A stretch of DNA of 64,000 nucleotides from Bacteroidota bacterium. Lineage in GTDB: Bacteria; Bacteroidota; Bacteroidia; UBA4408. Under the pieces are notes generated by a model. That model was not told the origin of the DNA, searched no databases, and saw nothing but the letters and a program-made list of their open reading frames with translations. The first letter of the stretch is position 1, and every line of letters starts with the position of its first letter. Shown piece after piece: positions 28,774 through 37,378 of this stretch. Location of the stretch: the NCBI GenBank assembly GCA_016721765.1, contig JADKHO010000002.1, positions 310,001 through 374,000 on the forward strand, written 5' to 3'. Both the position numbers and the translations under genes were made by a program.

Positions 28774-29304
28774 TTATAATTCAGGTAAACTAAACTTATC
28801 ATTAACCCAATGCGTATATCTCTTTAGCGTTTCTTCTCGCAGTTTTGAATATTCGAGCGAATAATCGTATTGCAAATCCTCTTGCATTTTCTGAATCAAT
28901 CCAACCGCTTTGCTCAAACTTCTATATTGAAGTCCTAATAACGGCAAGTGCTTAATTTCGGCAGGAATTATTTTCAAATAAAGCTCCGAAAAATACAAAA
29001 GCAATTCGGTTTCCCCCTGCTTAAACTTTGTAAATCGACTGTATTTATTTATCAATCGCAAGGTTTTCCGTAACGATTTTGTACTGTAATAATAGTGCCC
29101 TGTTACTGCTTCAAATTGAAGCAAAATTTCAGATTTCACACGCTGTGCATAAGCCAGGGGATCTTCGGCATCAAATAAAAGATAGGTAAGCATCTCCTTA
29201 TTCTCCGTTTTAAGCTTTGCCATACTCAAGCATACCTCAACTAATTCCTTTTGAGAACGTAAATTAAGCTCCTTCTTTAGCAAGTGAATTTTTTCTTTTT
29301 CCAA
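28774..29304 (-). CDS. Unknown all-helical cytoplasmic protein
   Basis: A 176-residue protein, rich in Leu, Lys and Glu and predicted all-helical, with no signal peptide or membrane helix. The start is TTG at 29304 (MEKEKIHLLKKELNLRSQKE). An in-frame TAG lies four codons upstream and the next ATG is at residue 28. No family was recognised. It is paired with the DUF3592-like gene (9-bp gap). Confidence 0.6.
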   Translation of the reverse strand: MEKEKIHLLKKELNLRSQKELVEVCLSMAKLKTENKEMLTYLLFDAEDPLAYAQRVKSEILLQFEAVTGHYYYSTKSLRKTLRLINKYSRFTKFKQGETELLLYFSELYLKIIPAEIKHLPLLGLQYRSLSKAVGLIQKMQEDLQYDYSLEYSKLREETLKRYTHWVNDKFSLPEL

Positions 29305-29369
29305 GGACTTATACTAATTCCTGTTAGGGATAGGGTGTTTGTGTTGTGACAATAAATTGAAACCCAAAC

Positions 29370-31595
29370 TTATTTCACAACTGCAAATTTTTTCATCAAG
29401 CTTGTTTCAGCTACTTCCACTTTACAATAATAAATTCCTTTGCTCCATTCTTGGGTTTCAAATAGGATGTTGTTTGAAGTTATTTCGCTTTGCGCGATGA
29501 GCTTGCCTAATACATTATAAATTCGAATTGTTTTTTTAGTGGAAGGCAATTCGTTAACAATTCTAACTTGCACGAAATCTTTGGCAGGATTAGGAAATAA
29601 ATTCAACACGGGACTATTTTTCAGGTCGAGCGATGCTAAACCGGTTACTTTTTGCTTCCCTTTGTAAAACGTTAAACCACCGGAATAATTCCCAAGCACC
29701 ATATCCATATACCCATCACTATTTAGGTCGGAAAAGGCAAGTGCTAGTCGGTCACCTTCATTTATATCACTATACAATGTATCCTTAAGTGCAAAGGTTC
29801 CGTTCAAATTACCATCGATAGAGTCGTAATGATATATGTTACCATCCACATTGCCGGCATACAAATGATACGTACCTGATTCGTCCACCAACTTTGGTGA
29901 ACAATAGCCAATAAAAGCACCGTATGGAGCAACACTAACATTTCCAAAATTGGTAGAGATTTGTGAAAAATTCACATTGCCAATCGTAGAAACATTTTGG
30001 TAATAACTTAATGTCCCGTTTCTAATCCCAATTAACAAATCAACTTTCCCATCTCTGTTCACATCCACCAATTGAGGAGCCGGAAACTGCCCAACAACAG
30101 TTAGTAAAGTAGCATTGGCCAATACAAAATTTGCTGTATTTCCGGCACCGGCAAGGTTTTCGAAATACAAAATGCTACCGGCATTATTATTCGTTCCAAT
30201 TACCATATCCATATCGCCATCCCCATCCACATCTCCAAAATCGGGATTCAAATTAGACAAATTATAAACAGAAAGACCTGCATAATCACGGCTTACTAAT
30301 TCAAATTGGGGTTGAATAGTGCTACCAATGTTTTTAAACAATGCCAGTTTACAAGAATAGCTTCCTCCTGCATTAAAATAGCCATAATTTCCTACTACTA
30401 AATCTTTTAAGCCATCGCCATTGTAATCAAAAAAAGCTGGATAAGCCCCCTCGCCTACTTCAATCATTTGATTTTGCATAAACGAACTGGTTTGATAAGA
30501 AAAGCTACAAGCTGCCGTGGTATCCACATCTTTGTAATACCAAGCACTGTTAAAATTCTCTGAAGAGTTTCCTGCGTTAGGAGCAGCTATCAAATCTTTT
30601 TGCCCATCATTGTTTACATCCAAATAAAATGCAGCCGGAAAAATGGTAATATCGATGGGCACATTAGCCGCCGGAAAAAAATTTTCTTGCGAAGATATAC
30701 TGGCAGAAATACTATTACCTCCATTCGTTAATAAATTTAAGTCATTGGTGCTAACACCGCCTAATAACATATCATAGTCGTGATCGTTATCCATATCCAA
30801 AGCTAGTTCGGTTGAGCCTACATGAAGTGTTTTATCAATTAAAGTAGTATCGTAATAGGGGGTGCTTGGCGCCGGTTTACAGGCCACATGCAAGGTTACG
30901 GTATTTGTTGTATTTGCTAGAAAGCCTCCCCAACAACTGGCATCTAATTTAAAATCATTTAAGCTATCCGGAACACCATAATTTTCCATCGACATATTTC
31001 GGTGAAACTCAATTTCCGATCCGCTATTAATATCAAATGTCAGCACATCAATATCACCATCATAATCCACATCTACCAAGGCTGGAATATCTACCCGACT
31101 AACATACAAGCCTAAGTAATCATTAGGAGCGGCTGAATAATGGGATTTTACAATGTATTTATCTAAACGAAAAAACAAGCCTATTCCTGGACCAGAGATA
31201 TTTGTAAATACTGAAAATCCACCTTGTGAATAGGTAAAAATATCTTCTTTGCCATCTCCGTTATAATCCACAAACAAAGCCCAATCCAGCAAATTTGGGA
31301 ATTTTGAAATATATTTAGGTGCATAGCTATAATCAATGCTATCAGGCGTTCCGTTATTAATAAATGGTAGAATTTTATTTCCGGTTCTGTCAAAAACAAC
31401 TAAATCTTTTAACCCATCAAAATTCAAATCGATGGTCGAAAATTGTCCATAATTTATTCCACCTGCCCAAGCATTTTTTAAAAAACTGCCATTTATTTTT
31501 ACCGGAATGGAATCATTTTGTACCAATACAAGCTGAGCAAAACTTGTGTAAATACTCAACAGCATAATTAAATTTAGGAGAAATAACCGTTTCAT
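29370..31595 (-). CDS. FG-GAP/VCBS repeat surface protein with T9SS sorting domain
   Basis: A 741-residue exported protein with signal peptide (MKRLFLLNLIMLLSIYTSFA). Repeated calcium-binding FG-GAP-type blades are seen as DLNFDGLKDLVVFD, DYNGDGKEDIF, DVDYDGDIDVLTFD, DMDNDHDYDMLLGG, DVNNDGQKDLI, DVDGDGDMDMVIG, DVNRDGKVDLLIG and DLNSDGYMDMVLG, suggesting an integrin-alpha-like propeller. The last 80 residues (LNLFPNPAKDFVQV...GIYYCKV...KFAVVK) are a T9SS type A sorting domain. No catalytic domain is present, so an adhesion or structural role at the surface is most likely. It has its own TAnnTTTG box and is not in an obvious operon. Confidence 0.9.
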   Translation of the reverse strand: MKRLFLLNLIMLLSIYTSFAQLVLVQNDSIPVKINGSFLKNAWAGGINYGQFSTIDLNFDGLKDLVVFDRTGNKILPFINNGTPDSIDYSYAPKYISKFPNLLDWALFVDYNGDGKEDIFTYSQGGFSVFTNISGPGIGLFFRLDKYIVKSHYSAAPNDYLGLYVSRVDIPALVDVDYDGDIDVLTFDINSGSEIEFHRNMSMENYGVPDSLNDFKLDASCWGGFLANTTNTVTLHVACKPAPSTPYYDTTLIDKTLHVGSTELALDMDNDHDYDMLLGGVSTNDLNLLTNGGNSISASISSQENFFPAANVPIDITIFPAAFYLDVNNDGQKDLIAAPNAGNSSENFNSAWYYKDVDTTAACSFSYQTSSFMQNQMIEVGEGAYPAFFDYNGDGLKDLVVGNYGYFNAGGSYSCKLALFKNIGSTIQPQFELVSRDYAGLSVYNLSNLNPDFGDVDGDGDMDMVIGTNNNAGSILYFENLAGAGNTANFVLANATLLTVVGQFPAPQLVDVNRDGKVDLLIGIRNGTLSYYQNVSTIGNVNFSQISTNFGNVSVAPYGAFIGYCSPKLVDESGTYHLYAGNVDGNIYHYDSIDGNLNGTFALKDTLYSDINEGDRLALAFSDLNSDGYMDMVLGNYSGGLTFYKGKQKVTGLASLDLKNSPVLNLFPNPAKDFVQVRIVNELPSTKKTIRIYNVLGKLIAQSEITSNNILFETQEWSKGIYYCKVEVAETSLMKKFAVVK

Positions 31596-31616
31596 AACAA
31601 TTCATTTTTTGATGCT

Positions 31617-31624
31617 CAAATTTA
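31617..31624 (-). promoter_or_regulatory. TAnnTTTG minus-7 box for the FG-GAP gene
   Basis: TAAATTTG on the minus strand ends 22 bp before the ATG at 31595. Confidence 0.45.
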
Positions 31625-31733
31625 GCAATAATAAATGGAGAAACAGTAGGTATGTGGCGAGAAGTGTACTGCAAAAGCGATGATGCTAATCACTAATACT
31701 TATTTCAATCAAACGATAAATAAAATGTTAAAA

Positions 31734-31770
31734 TGGTCCCAGGCAAGTAAACACTTGGTCAGGGACACCA
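31734..31770 (-). terminator. Candidate terminator after the PepSY-like gene
   Basis: An imperfect hairpin (GGTCCC...AAGT with ACTT...GGGAC, internal loop) is followed on the minus strand by CCATTTTAACATTTT. It lies 20 bp beyond the PepSY-like stop. Confidence 0.45.
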
Positions 31771-31789
31771 TAAATTGCGTTGGATGCAC

Positions 31790-32215
31790 TTATTCTAATC
31801 CAACCAATAACAAGGTGCCCTCTTCCTTTAATACAATTTCCTGTAGCTTGGAATCTTTTTGAATAGCGGCCTTGTAAAGCACTTCATTTTTTGAATTTTC
31901 AATTTTGGTAGCTACCATAATTTTCCAATCCGGATAAAAGCTCTCTATGGTTTCGTTAACAGCTTTAGGAAGTTCCGTTAATTGAATCTGTGTTTTGGTT
32001 TCAACCCACTGTGTGCTGTATGCATAGTTTACCCATACGTTCCTATCGTTCCATATAAACTCCGCAATCCATCCTTTTGGATTTTCTCTTTCCCAAGTCA
32101 CATCTGTTGCACCCGGAAATCGTAGCTCAAATTGTTTTTGTATTGCTTCAGGTGCATTGCTTGCGTAAATAATACCAAACGCAAAAAACAATGAAAGCAG
32201 GAATAACTTTTTCAT
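31790..32215 (-). CDS. Secreted PepSY-like protein (PF11396 type)
   Basis: A 141-residue protein with a signal peptide (MKKLFLLSLFFAFGIIYA) and two PepSY-like half-domains. The signature opening is AIQKQFELRFPGATDVTWER, then WIAEFIWNDRNVWVNY, and a second unit LPKAVNETIESFYPDWKI. Such small periplasmic proteins are common in Bacteroidota; their function is unknown (an inhibitor or ligand-binding role has been suggested for PepSY). It has a single-gene layout with a hairpin downstream. Confidence 0.8.
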   Translation of the reverse strand: MKKLFLLSLFFAFGIIYASNAPEAIQKQFELRFPGATDVTWERENPKGWIAEFIWNDRNVWVNYAYSTQWVETKTQIQLTELPKAVNETIESFYPDWKIMVATKIENSKNEVLYKAAIQKDSKLQEIVLKEEGTLLLVGLE

Positions 32216-32311
32216 TAGGCAGTTCTATAAATACATCCCTTGTACAAAGATTACCAAAAAAAAGTTACAAATGCAAGTACTTTTTTATCCAAATTAATTG
32301 AGTGCTATTCG

Positions 32312-32319
32312 TAATTTTG
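32312..32319 (+). promoter_or_regulatory. TAnnTTTG minus-7 box for ttcA
   Basis: TAATTTTG lies about 70 bp before the preferred ATG. No good minus-33 was seen. Confidence 0.3.
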
Positions 32320-32389
32320 ACTTCTTTTAATGCTTATCTCAAAAAAAATGCAACTAATAATTAGACTTATTTAGTTGTTTAATTTGAAA

Positions 32390-33181
32390 ATGAAATTTAT
32401 GCTAAACGAACGCGAAGACAAATTAATACACACACTCCGAAAATCATTTTGGGACCTTAATAAAGAATTCGAATTAATTTCACCCGGTGATAAAATAATG
32501 GTATGCCTTTCGGGAGGTAAGGACAGTTATACCATGCTCGATATTTTGCTACATGTGCAAGTGGTGATGAAACATGAAATTGATATTATTGCTGTGAACC
32601 TCGACCAAAAACAACCCGACTTTCCGGAGCATATTTTGCCCGAATACTTAAGTGCGTTAAACGTAAATTTTGAAGTCGTTGAACGTGATACCTATTCGAT
32701 TGTAACTGAAAAAATTCAAGCCGGTAAAACGATGTGTAGTCTATGCTCTAGGCTTCGAAGAGGCATTCTTTATGATACAGCTTCCCGCTTGGGCGTGACA
32801 AAAATTGCCTTAGGACATCATCGTGAAGATATATTAGAAACCTTTTTTCTAAATTTATTTTTTAGCGGTAAGTTGGAAGCTATGCCTGCAAAATTCCGAA
32901 CAGATGATGACAGGCATACGGTTATACGCCCGCTTGCTTATGCTAAGGAAAAGGACATTACTACTTATGCAGCGCAACGCAATTTTCCCATTATACCCTG
33001 CAATTTATGCGGCTCACAAGAAAATATGCAACGTAAAATAATTAAACAACTGATGACAGATTGGGAGGAAAAATATCCTAATCGAAAGGAAATAATTTAC
33101 AATGCACTTAAAAACATACATCCCTCCCACTTATACGACAGCAATTTATTTGATTTTAAAAATTTAGTACTGCAGGATTAA
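32390..33181 (+). CDS. ttcA: tRNA 2-thiocytidine(32) synthetase
   Basis: ATP-dependent thiolation of C32 in tRNA, using an iron-sulfur cluster. The PP-loop is visible as LSGGKDSYTML. The cluster cysteines are in MCSLCSRLRRGIL and the downstream CNLCGSQ. The 263-residue length fits the family. The frame opens further upstream at a TTG (32375), but ATG at 32390 (MKFMLNERED) is preferred. A third option is the ATG at 32399. It is convergent with the FkbM gene, 5 bp between stops. Confidence 0.93.
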   Translation: MKFMLNEREDKLIHTLRKSFWDLNKEFELISPGDKIMVCLSGGKDSYTMLDILLHVQVVMKHEIDIIAVNLDQKQPDFPEHILPEYLSALNVNFEVVERDTYSIVTEKIQAGKTMCSLCSRLRRGILYDTASRLGVTKIALGHHREDILETFFLNLFFSGKLEAMPAKFRTDDDRHTVIRPLAYAKEKDITTYAAQRNFPIIPCNLCGSQENMQRKIIKQLMTDWEEKYPNRKEIIYNALKNIHPSHLYDSNLFDFKNLVLQD

Positions 33182-33186
33182 GTTAG

Positions 33187-34110
33187 TTATAGGTCTGAAT
33201 TTTTTATAGCATTAATCTGCTGTTTAAGCAATGCACGTATTCGGCTGGGGCCCGATGTATGCTTTTGTTTTTTGAAGTACTCAAATAGCTTAATAATTTC
33301 AGTTTGAGCTAAACCTGCTTGCGTTAGCTGTTGAAAGGAAAGTGAAAAAATACCTTCGCTTGCAAGCATCAATCCCATTATTAATGCTTCCTTAGCACTT
33401 AAATCAATATCCAAGTAAAATAAAGCATCACCTCCGCTTGCATATCTAATTTGTTCTTTAAAATTACTTAGTTCTATTGCAGCTGCTCCATGCTGGTACT
33501 TTGCTTCAGGATAAACTTGCAACTCAGCCAATTTATAACCAAAGGTATATAGGTAGCTTGCCAATTCATGAAAAAGCGACTGACCTTTGTAAACAGAGAC
33601 AAATGCCACCTCGCATTTTATTAATTTAATCCTCCTTTCCTTTAAAAGTTGCTTAGCACCTTGTAAAATCATCAATTCAGTGCCCTGCGTATCCAATTTT
33701 AAAAAATCAATTGCAGTTGTCTTTTCTTGAACAGCCAGCTCATCTAAGGTTTGGGTTTTAATACTCGACCTACTTGTAAGTTTCAACTGATTCAACCATT
33801 CCTTAGAATTGTTCATCAGTCCAAAATGTGCCAAAAATAAAGCCTCATCAACTTCAAGCATTGATGACATCGAAGGATGCGCGCATTCAAAAAAATTAAA
33901 GGTTCCTGAAGAACTATATAAACCGAATGGAAAGAATTTTTCAGATAAAAACTTAACAGATGGCTTTTGTATGGTAACTGCTGGATCAAAGCCAATAAAA
34001 TGAATATTATCATGCAAGCCGCGAAGGTCGGTAAAACCATTTCTGCAACCGGCATCCACCACAGTAAAACTTGGGCCTTCCTTTACAAATTCAAGAGCCG
34101 ACTTAGTCAT
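33187..34110 (-). CDS. FkbM-family SAM-dependent methyltransferase
   Basis: A 307-residue protein with the SAM-binding opening FTVVDAGCRNGFTDLRG and the FkbM-specific FLKLDTQGTELMILQGAKQ. The family O-methylates small molecules or sugars, so surface polysaccharide modification is possible but no glycan cluster is adjacent. A C-terminal extension of about 60 residues is basic and helical. It has no signal peptide. The PafA-like gene starts 50 bp away in the same direction. Confidence 0.8.
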   Translation of the reverse strand: MTKSALEFVKEGPSFTVVDAGCRNGFTDLRGLHDNIHFIGFDPAVTIQKPSVKFLSEKFFPFGLYSSSGTFNFFECAHPSMSSMLEVDEALFLAHFGLMNNSKEWLNQLKLTSRSSIKTQTLDELAVQEKTTAIDFLKLDTQGTELMILQGAKQLLKERRIKLIKCEVAFVSVYKGQSLFHELASYLYTFGYKLAELQVYPEAKYQHGAAAIELSNFKEQIRYASGGDALFYLDIDLSAKEALIMGLMLASEGIFSLSFQQLTQAGLAQTEIIKLFEYFKKQKHTSGPSRIRALLKQQINAIKNSDL

Positions 34111-34159
34111 TTACATTAATATTCTACCCGAAGATATTTATGATTAATCGCACAACACC

Positions 34160-35791
34160 TTACTTAACCAGCGAAATTATTGGCTTCCCGGTACATCCAT
34201 TTGGAAATTGAATGTTCATAAATTGGGCTAAGGTTGGTGCAATATCAGTAATGTCAATAGCTTCAGATGTACTACCGGGTTTAATTTCATTTCCATAAAA
34301 AATCAAAGGCACATGCGTATCGTAGGAATAAGGCGAGCCATGGGTGGTTCCGGTTCGCGTAAATTCAATCCATGCCGGTTGATAATTTACTAATACATCG
34401 CCCGAGCGACTTGGATTGTAGCCATTTTGCATGCGCATGCGCACACCTGATGTAAATTCAGAGTTTAATAAGGTTGTTGCACTTATTGTATTGGCTATGC
34501 CCCTGAACCGCATAAGAAACTGAGCTGCCTCGTTTTGGACTTTTTCTAAATCCAATTTTCTTGATTCAATCAAATTTCGATTTAAAAAAATCTGTTCATT
34601 ACTATAAGATACTACTAAAGAATCCCCAAATATTTTAGTCAAATATTTTTTCAACGAATCAATGGGATGCTCCGAATCAAAATAACCCGACGAAATATTC
34701 ATATCACCTAAATAAGCCGGATTTTCAACACCTGCGTGATCAGCAGTTAAAAACACCAACACATTATTCTTACCAATATAGCCATCAATAAATTGAAGCA
34801 ACTCGGCAATATCCTTATCTAAGCGCAAATAGGTGTCTTGCACTTCCATCGAATTTGGCCCAAATTGATGCCCCACATAATCAGTTGATGAAAAACTAAT
34901 GGCTAAAAAATCGGTCACATTACCCTTGCCCAAATTTTCAGATTTTAATGTTTCGATGGCAAAATCCTTTGTTATAGAATTCCCAAAAGGGCAAGCTTTG
35001 ATCAACCCTAAACCTCCATTATCCTTCATTAATTCGGGTAAATTATGCGGAAAAATTGGTTTAATTTCCGATTTAAACAAGCCTTCGTATTTGTTATCGT
35101 CAGCAAGGCTTTGAGTATATTTTTCAGGGCCTAGCATAAGGTTCCAAGGAGTACTGAGGTACTGTTTAGCCAATTCCTTTTTGTTGAAATTTTTTACCCA
35201 TTCAGGCAATTCTTTCATATAGTAGCTGCTGCTTATAAAACTTCCGTTAGTACCGTCAAACCAATAGGCAGCGTTTGCCAAATGCCCCGCCGGTAATATG
35301 GCACCTCTGTCTTTCAAGGCAATTCCAATAACCCGTGATTTTTTATTATTGGATAAACGAAGTTCATCACAAATGCTGGTGCTTAATAAATTATGAGGCG
35401 ACATTTGTCCGGCTGTGGTTGCACTACCAACAGTTTTATAGGAATTATCAGCGGTGCAATACACATCACTTTTGCTGTTTCTATCGTACCAATTGTTGCC
35501 AATGATGCCGTGTGTAGAAGGTGTAGAACCTGCATAAATACTGGCATGACCCGGTGCGGTGTAGGTAGGCACATAATTATAATTTGTATTTCTACAAAAA
35601 TAGCCCTCATTCACCAATCGCTTGATTCCCTGCTCACCAAAAGAATCCCAGTACCTGTAAATGTAATCGTAACGCATTTGGTCAACCACAATTCCAATAA
35701 CCAATTTAGGGCTTTTTTTAGCTTGTGAAAAAGCAGCTAGATTCAATCCAACAATCAATCCCAAAACACAAAACTTACATTTATAATTCAT
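34160..35791 (-). CDS. pafA: PafA-like alkaline phosphatase/phosphodiesterase
   Basis: Periplasmic metal-dependent phosphate monoesterase of the nucleotide pyrophosphatase/alkaline phosphatase superfamily. The 543-residue protein has a signal peptide (MNYKCKFCVLGLIVGLNLAA), then the first metal ligand in VIGIVVDQMRYDY. The catalytic Thr is in PTYTAPGHASIYAG. The second metal set is in LRLDKDIAEL and VFLTADHAGVENP, and the late His is in TTHGSPYSYDTH. Length matches PafA. It is the last gene of a five-gene operon (fluC ends 3 bp upstream), which suggests phosphate scavenging at the envelope. Confidence 0.9.
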   Translation of the reverse strand: MNYKCKFCVLGLIVGLNLAAFSQAKKSPKLVIGIVVDQMRYDYIYRYWDSFGEQGIKRLVNEGYFCRNTNYNYVPTYTAPGHASIYAGSTPSTHGIIGNNWYDRNSKSDVYCTADNSYKTVGSATTAGQMSPHNLLSTSICDELRLSNNKKSRVIGIALKDRGAILPAGHLANAAYWFDGTNGSFISSSYYMKELPEWVKNFNKKELAKQYLSTPWNLMLGPEKYTQSLADDNKYEGLFKSEIKPIFPHNLPELMKDNGGLGLIKACPFGNSITKDFAIETLKSENLGKGNVTDFLAISFSSTDYVGHQFGPNSMEVQDTYLRLDKDIAELLQFIDGYIGKNNVLVFLTADHAGVENPAYLGDMNISSGYFDSEHPIDSLKKYLTKIFGDSLVVSYSNEQIFLNRNLIESRKLDLEKVQNEAAQFLMRFRGIANTISATTLLNSEFTSGVRMRMQNGYNPSRSGDVLVNYQPAWIEFTRTGTTHGSPYSYDTHVPLIFYGNEIKPGSTSEAIDITDIAPTLAQFMNIQFPNGCTGKPIISLVK

Positions 35792-35794
35792 ACC

Positions 35795-36160
35795 TTATTG
35801 ATTTTTTAAAATAAAATAAATCACCCCAAAACACGCAATCACACTAATAAAAATATTTGCGAGCACATAATAATAGTTGCCGCATTTAATTAACTCAACG
35901 GTTTCAAAACTAAAGGATGAAAAAGTGCTAAAGCCTCCGCAAAATCCCACAATTACTAATAAGCGTAAAGTTGGTTGTAATGAAATTTTATCACTCAATA
36001 GTGCAACAGTTAAGGCCAAAAGTGCGCAACTCAAAAAATTTGAAAGTAAGGTAGCAATAGGAAAAGTTGTGTTAAACTGTTGTTTCACGAATTCCGAAAT
36101 TCCATATCTCGCAAGGCTTCCAAAACCTCCACCAATAAAAATAGCTGCAATATTATACAT
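35795..36160 (-). CDS. crcB: Fluoride ion channel FluC/CrcB
   Basis: Exports fluoride as a dual-topology dimer in the inner membrane. The 121-residue protein has four helices and the family motifs GGGFGSLARYG, the pore Asn in LLSNFLSCALL, and GFCGGFSTFSSFSFE (Phe box and Na+-site region). ATG at 36160 is preferred over an in-frame TTG two codons upstream. It overlaps the PAP2 stop by 8 bp and is followed 3 bp later by the PafA-like gene. No fluoride riboswitch was seen, and none is expected inside an operon. Confidence 0.94.
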   Translation of the reverse strand: MYNIAAIFIGGGFGSLARYGISEFVKQQFNTTFPIATLLSNFLSCALLALTVALLSDKISLQPTLRLLVIVGFCGGFSTFSSFSFETVELIKCGNYYYVLANIFISVIACFGVIYFILKNQ

Positions 36161-36734
36161 AGGCAATTTTATCCTTACTGTAAAAATACAATTTTGAAAC
36201 CAACCAAGCAGTGCTTACACCAACCACTGCACCAACTGCCACATCTGAAGGATAATGCTGCCCCAAATAAATGCGGCTGTATGCTACTAGAACTGACCAA
36301 ACAAATAAAAATGAAATCCATTTGATTTGTTTAGAAAGTAAAATCACAAGGAATGTGCTTAATGCAAACGTGTTCGCTGCATGTGATGAAATAAAACCAT
36401 ACATACCTCCACAGTCGTCCACTAGGTGGAGTTGTGGTGCAAGAACTGAATTGTGACATGGACGATACCGCAAAAAAACATTTTTAAAAAAATGCAAACA
36501 AATCTGGTCCGTCAGCGCAATCGTAAGTGCTATAAAAACTAGAATCAACCAAGTGCTTTTACCTTGTTTTTTAATTACAAAAAAAAGTAACAGTAAATAA
36601 AAAGGAATCCAAAAGTATTTCTTACTGGCGTAGTGCATACAACTATCTAGAAACGAAGTATGCAATCCATTAATGGCTAACAGCAATTGAGCATCCGCAT
36701 CTTTTAAAAATTCAACAATACTCAATAACAGCAT
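36153..36734 (-). CDS. PAP2-family membrane phosphatase
   Basis: A 193-residue protein with about five membrane helices. The three phosphatase motifs are present: KNVFLRYRP (K-x6-RP), SSHAANT (in place of PSGH) and SRIYLGQHYPSDV (SR-x5-H-x3-D). These enzymes dephosphorylate lipid phosphates such as undecaprenyl or phosphatidylglycerol phosphate. The preferred start is ATG at 36734, 5 bp after the upstream stop. An in-frame start at 36785 would overlap the CpcT-like gene. It overlaps fluC by 8 bp. Confidence 0.88.
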   Translation of the reverse strand: MLLLSIVEFLKDADAQLLLAINGLHTSFLDSCMHYASKKYFWIPFYLLLLFFVIKKQGKSTWLILVFIALTIALTDQICLHFFKNVFLRYRPCHNSVLAPQLHLVDDCGGMYGFISSHAANTFALSTFLVILLSKQIKWISFLFVWSVLVAYSRIYLGQHYPSDVAVGAVVGVSTAWLVSKLYFYSKDKIAYV

Positions 36735-36739
36735 CGACC

Positions 36740-37360
36740 TTAGTTCTCCTTTAAAAAAATATATCCGCCTTTTGTTGCTCCCCAAACTTGCTTACCTTCA
36801 CCATCAAATCCTTGATCCCAGCTGATTAATCTATCTTTTAGAATAGTTACCTTGCTGGATGCATACTTTGCTCCTCTTAAATCACTTTCACAATCCTTTT
36901 CATTCGTGCTTCCATCAAAAGTATGCTTATCTTTTTTAGTCAAATAAACTGCACAACCTTTTCGAGTTTCGAGTGAATCAGGCGTTAATGCTCCGGGATC
37001 TGCTTCTAATTTCCAGTTGCCTACGAATCGAAGTGGTTTGGCAAATGTATAAACAGCGCTCTCAAAAGTTTTATTTTCTTTCTGTGTTACATGATAAATC
37101 CTTTGCCGGTAAGGCTTATCTTGTGCGGTAGAAACTGCCTGTTCCACATAAAACCAAACACCATCCGTATTCGATTTCCAAATCCGTTTGATGTGTAAGC
37201 GGATGTCAAAAAAGTCGCTGTCTTGCTGCGCCTGCAAAGCGCTGCTGAACGATCCCTCCATCCAGGAAACCAATTTTTTAAAATCGGCACTCTGCGCAAC
37301 ACAAGTAGGATTTTGATAAATAAAAAACAGGAAAAATATAATTGTAATCGATTTTTTCAT
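36740..37360 (-). CDS. Secreted CpcT/CpeT-like protein
   Basis: A 206-residue protein with signal peptide (MKKSITIIFFLFFIYQNPTC), followed by the CpcT/CpeT family fold. The opening WMEGSFSSALQAQQDSDFFD matches the family, as do IRLHIKRIW, GVWFYVEQAVS and KPYRQRIYHV. The family attaches bilins to cysteines of phycobiliproteins in cyanobacteria. No phycobiliprotein or bilin gene is seen here and the protein is exported, so the role must differ. It is the second gene of the operon, 18 bp after the TolB-like gene and 5 bp before PAP2. Confidence 0.82.
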   Translation of the reverse strand: MKKSITIIFFLFFIYQNPTCVAQSADFKKLVSWMEGSFSSALQAQQDSDFFDIRLHIKRIWKSNTDGVWFYVEQAVSTAQDKPYRQRIYHVTQKENKTFESAVYTFAKPLRFVGNWKLEADPGALTPDSLETRKGCAVYLTKKDKHTFDGSTNEKDCESDLRGAKYASSKVTILKDRLISWDQGFDGEGKQVWGATKGGYIFLKEN

Positions 37361-37378
37361 GTGTGTGTTTCTTTTTAG

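Noticed and set aside
31734..31770. Possible small RNA gene or tRNA
   Set aside because: It is a single imperfect hairpin with a T-rich tail next to a stop codon, so a terminator is simpler.
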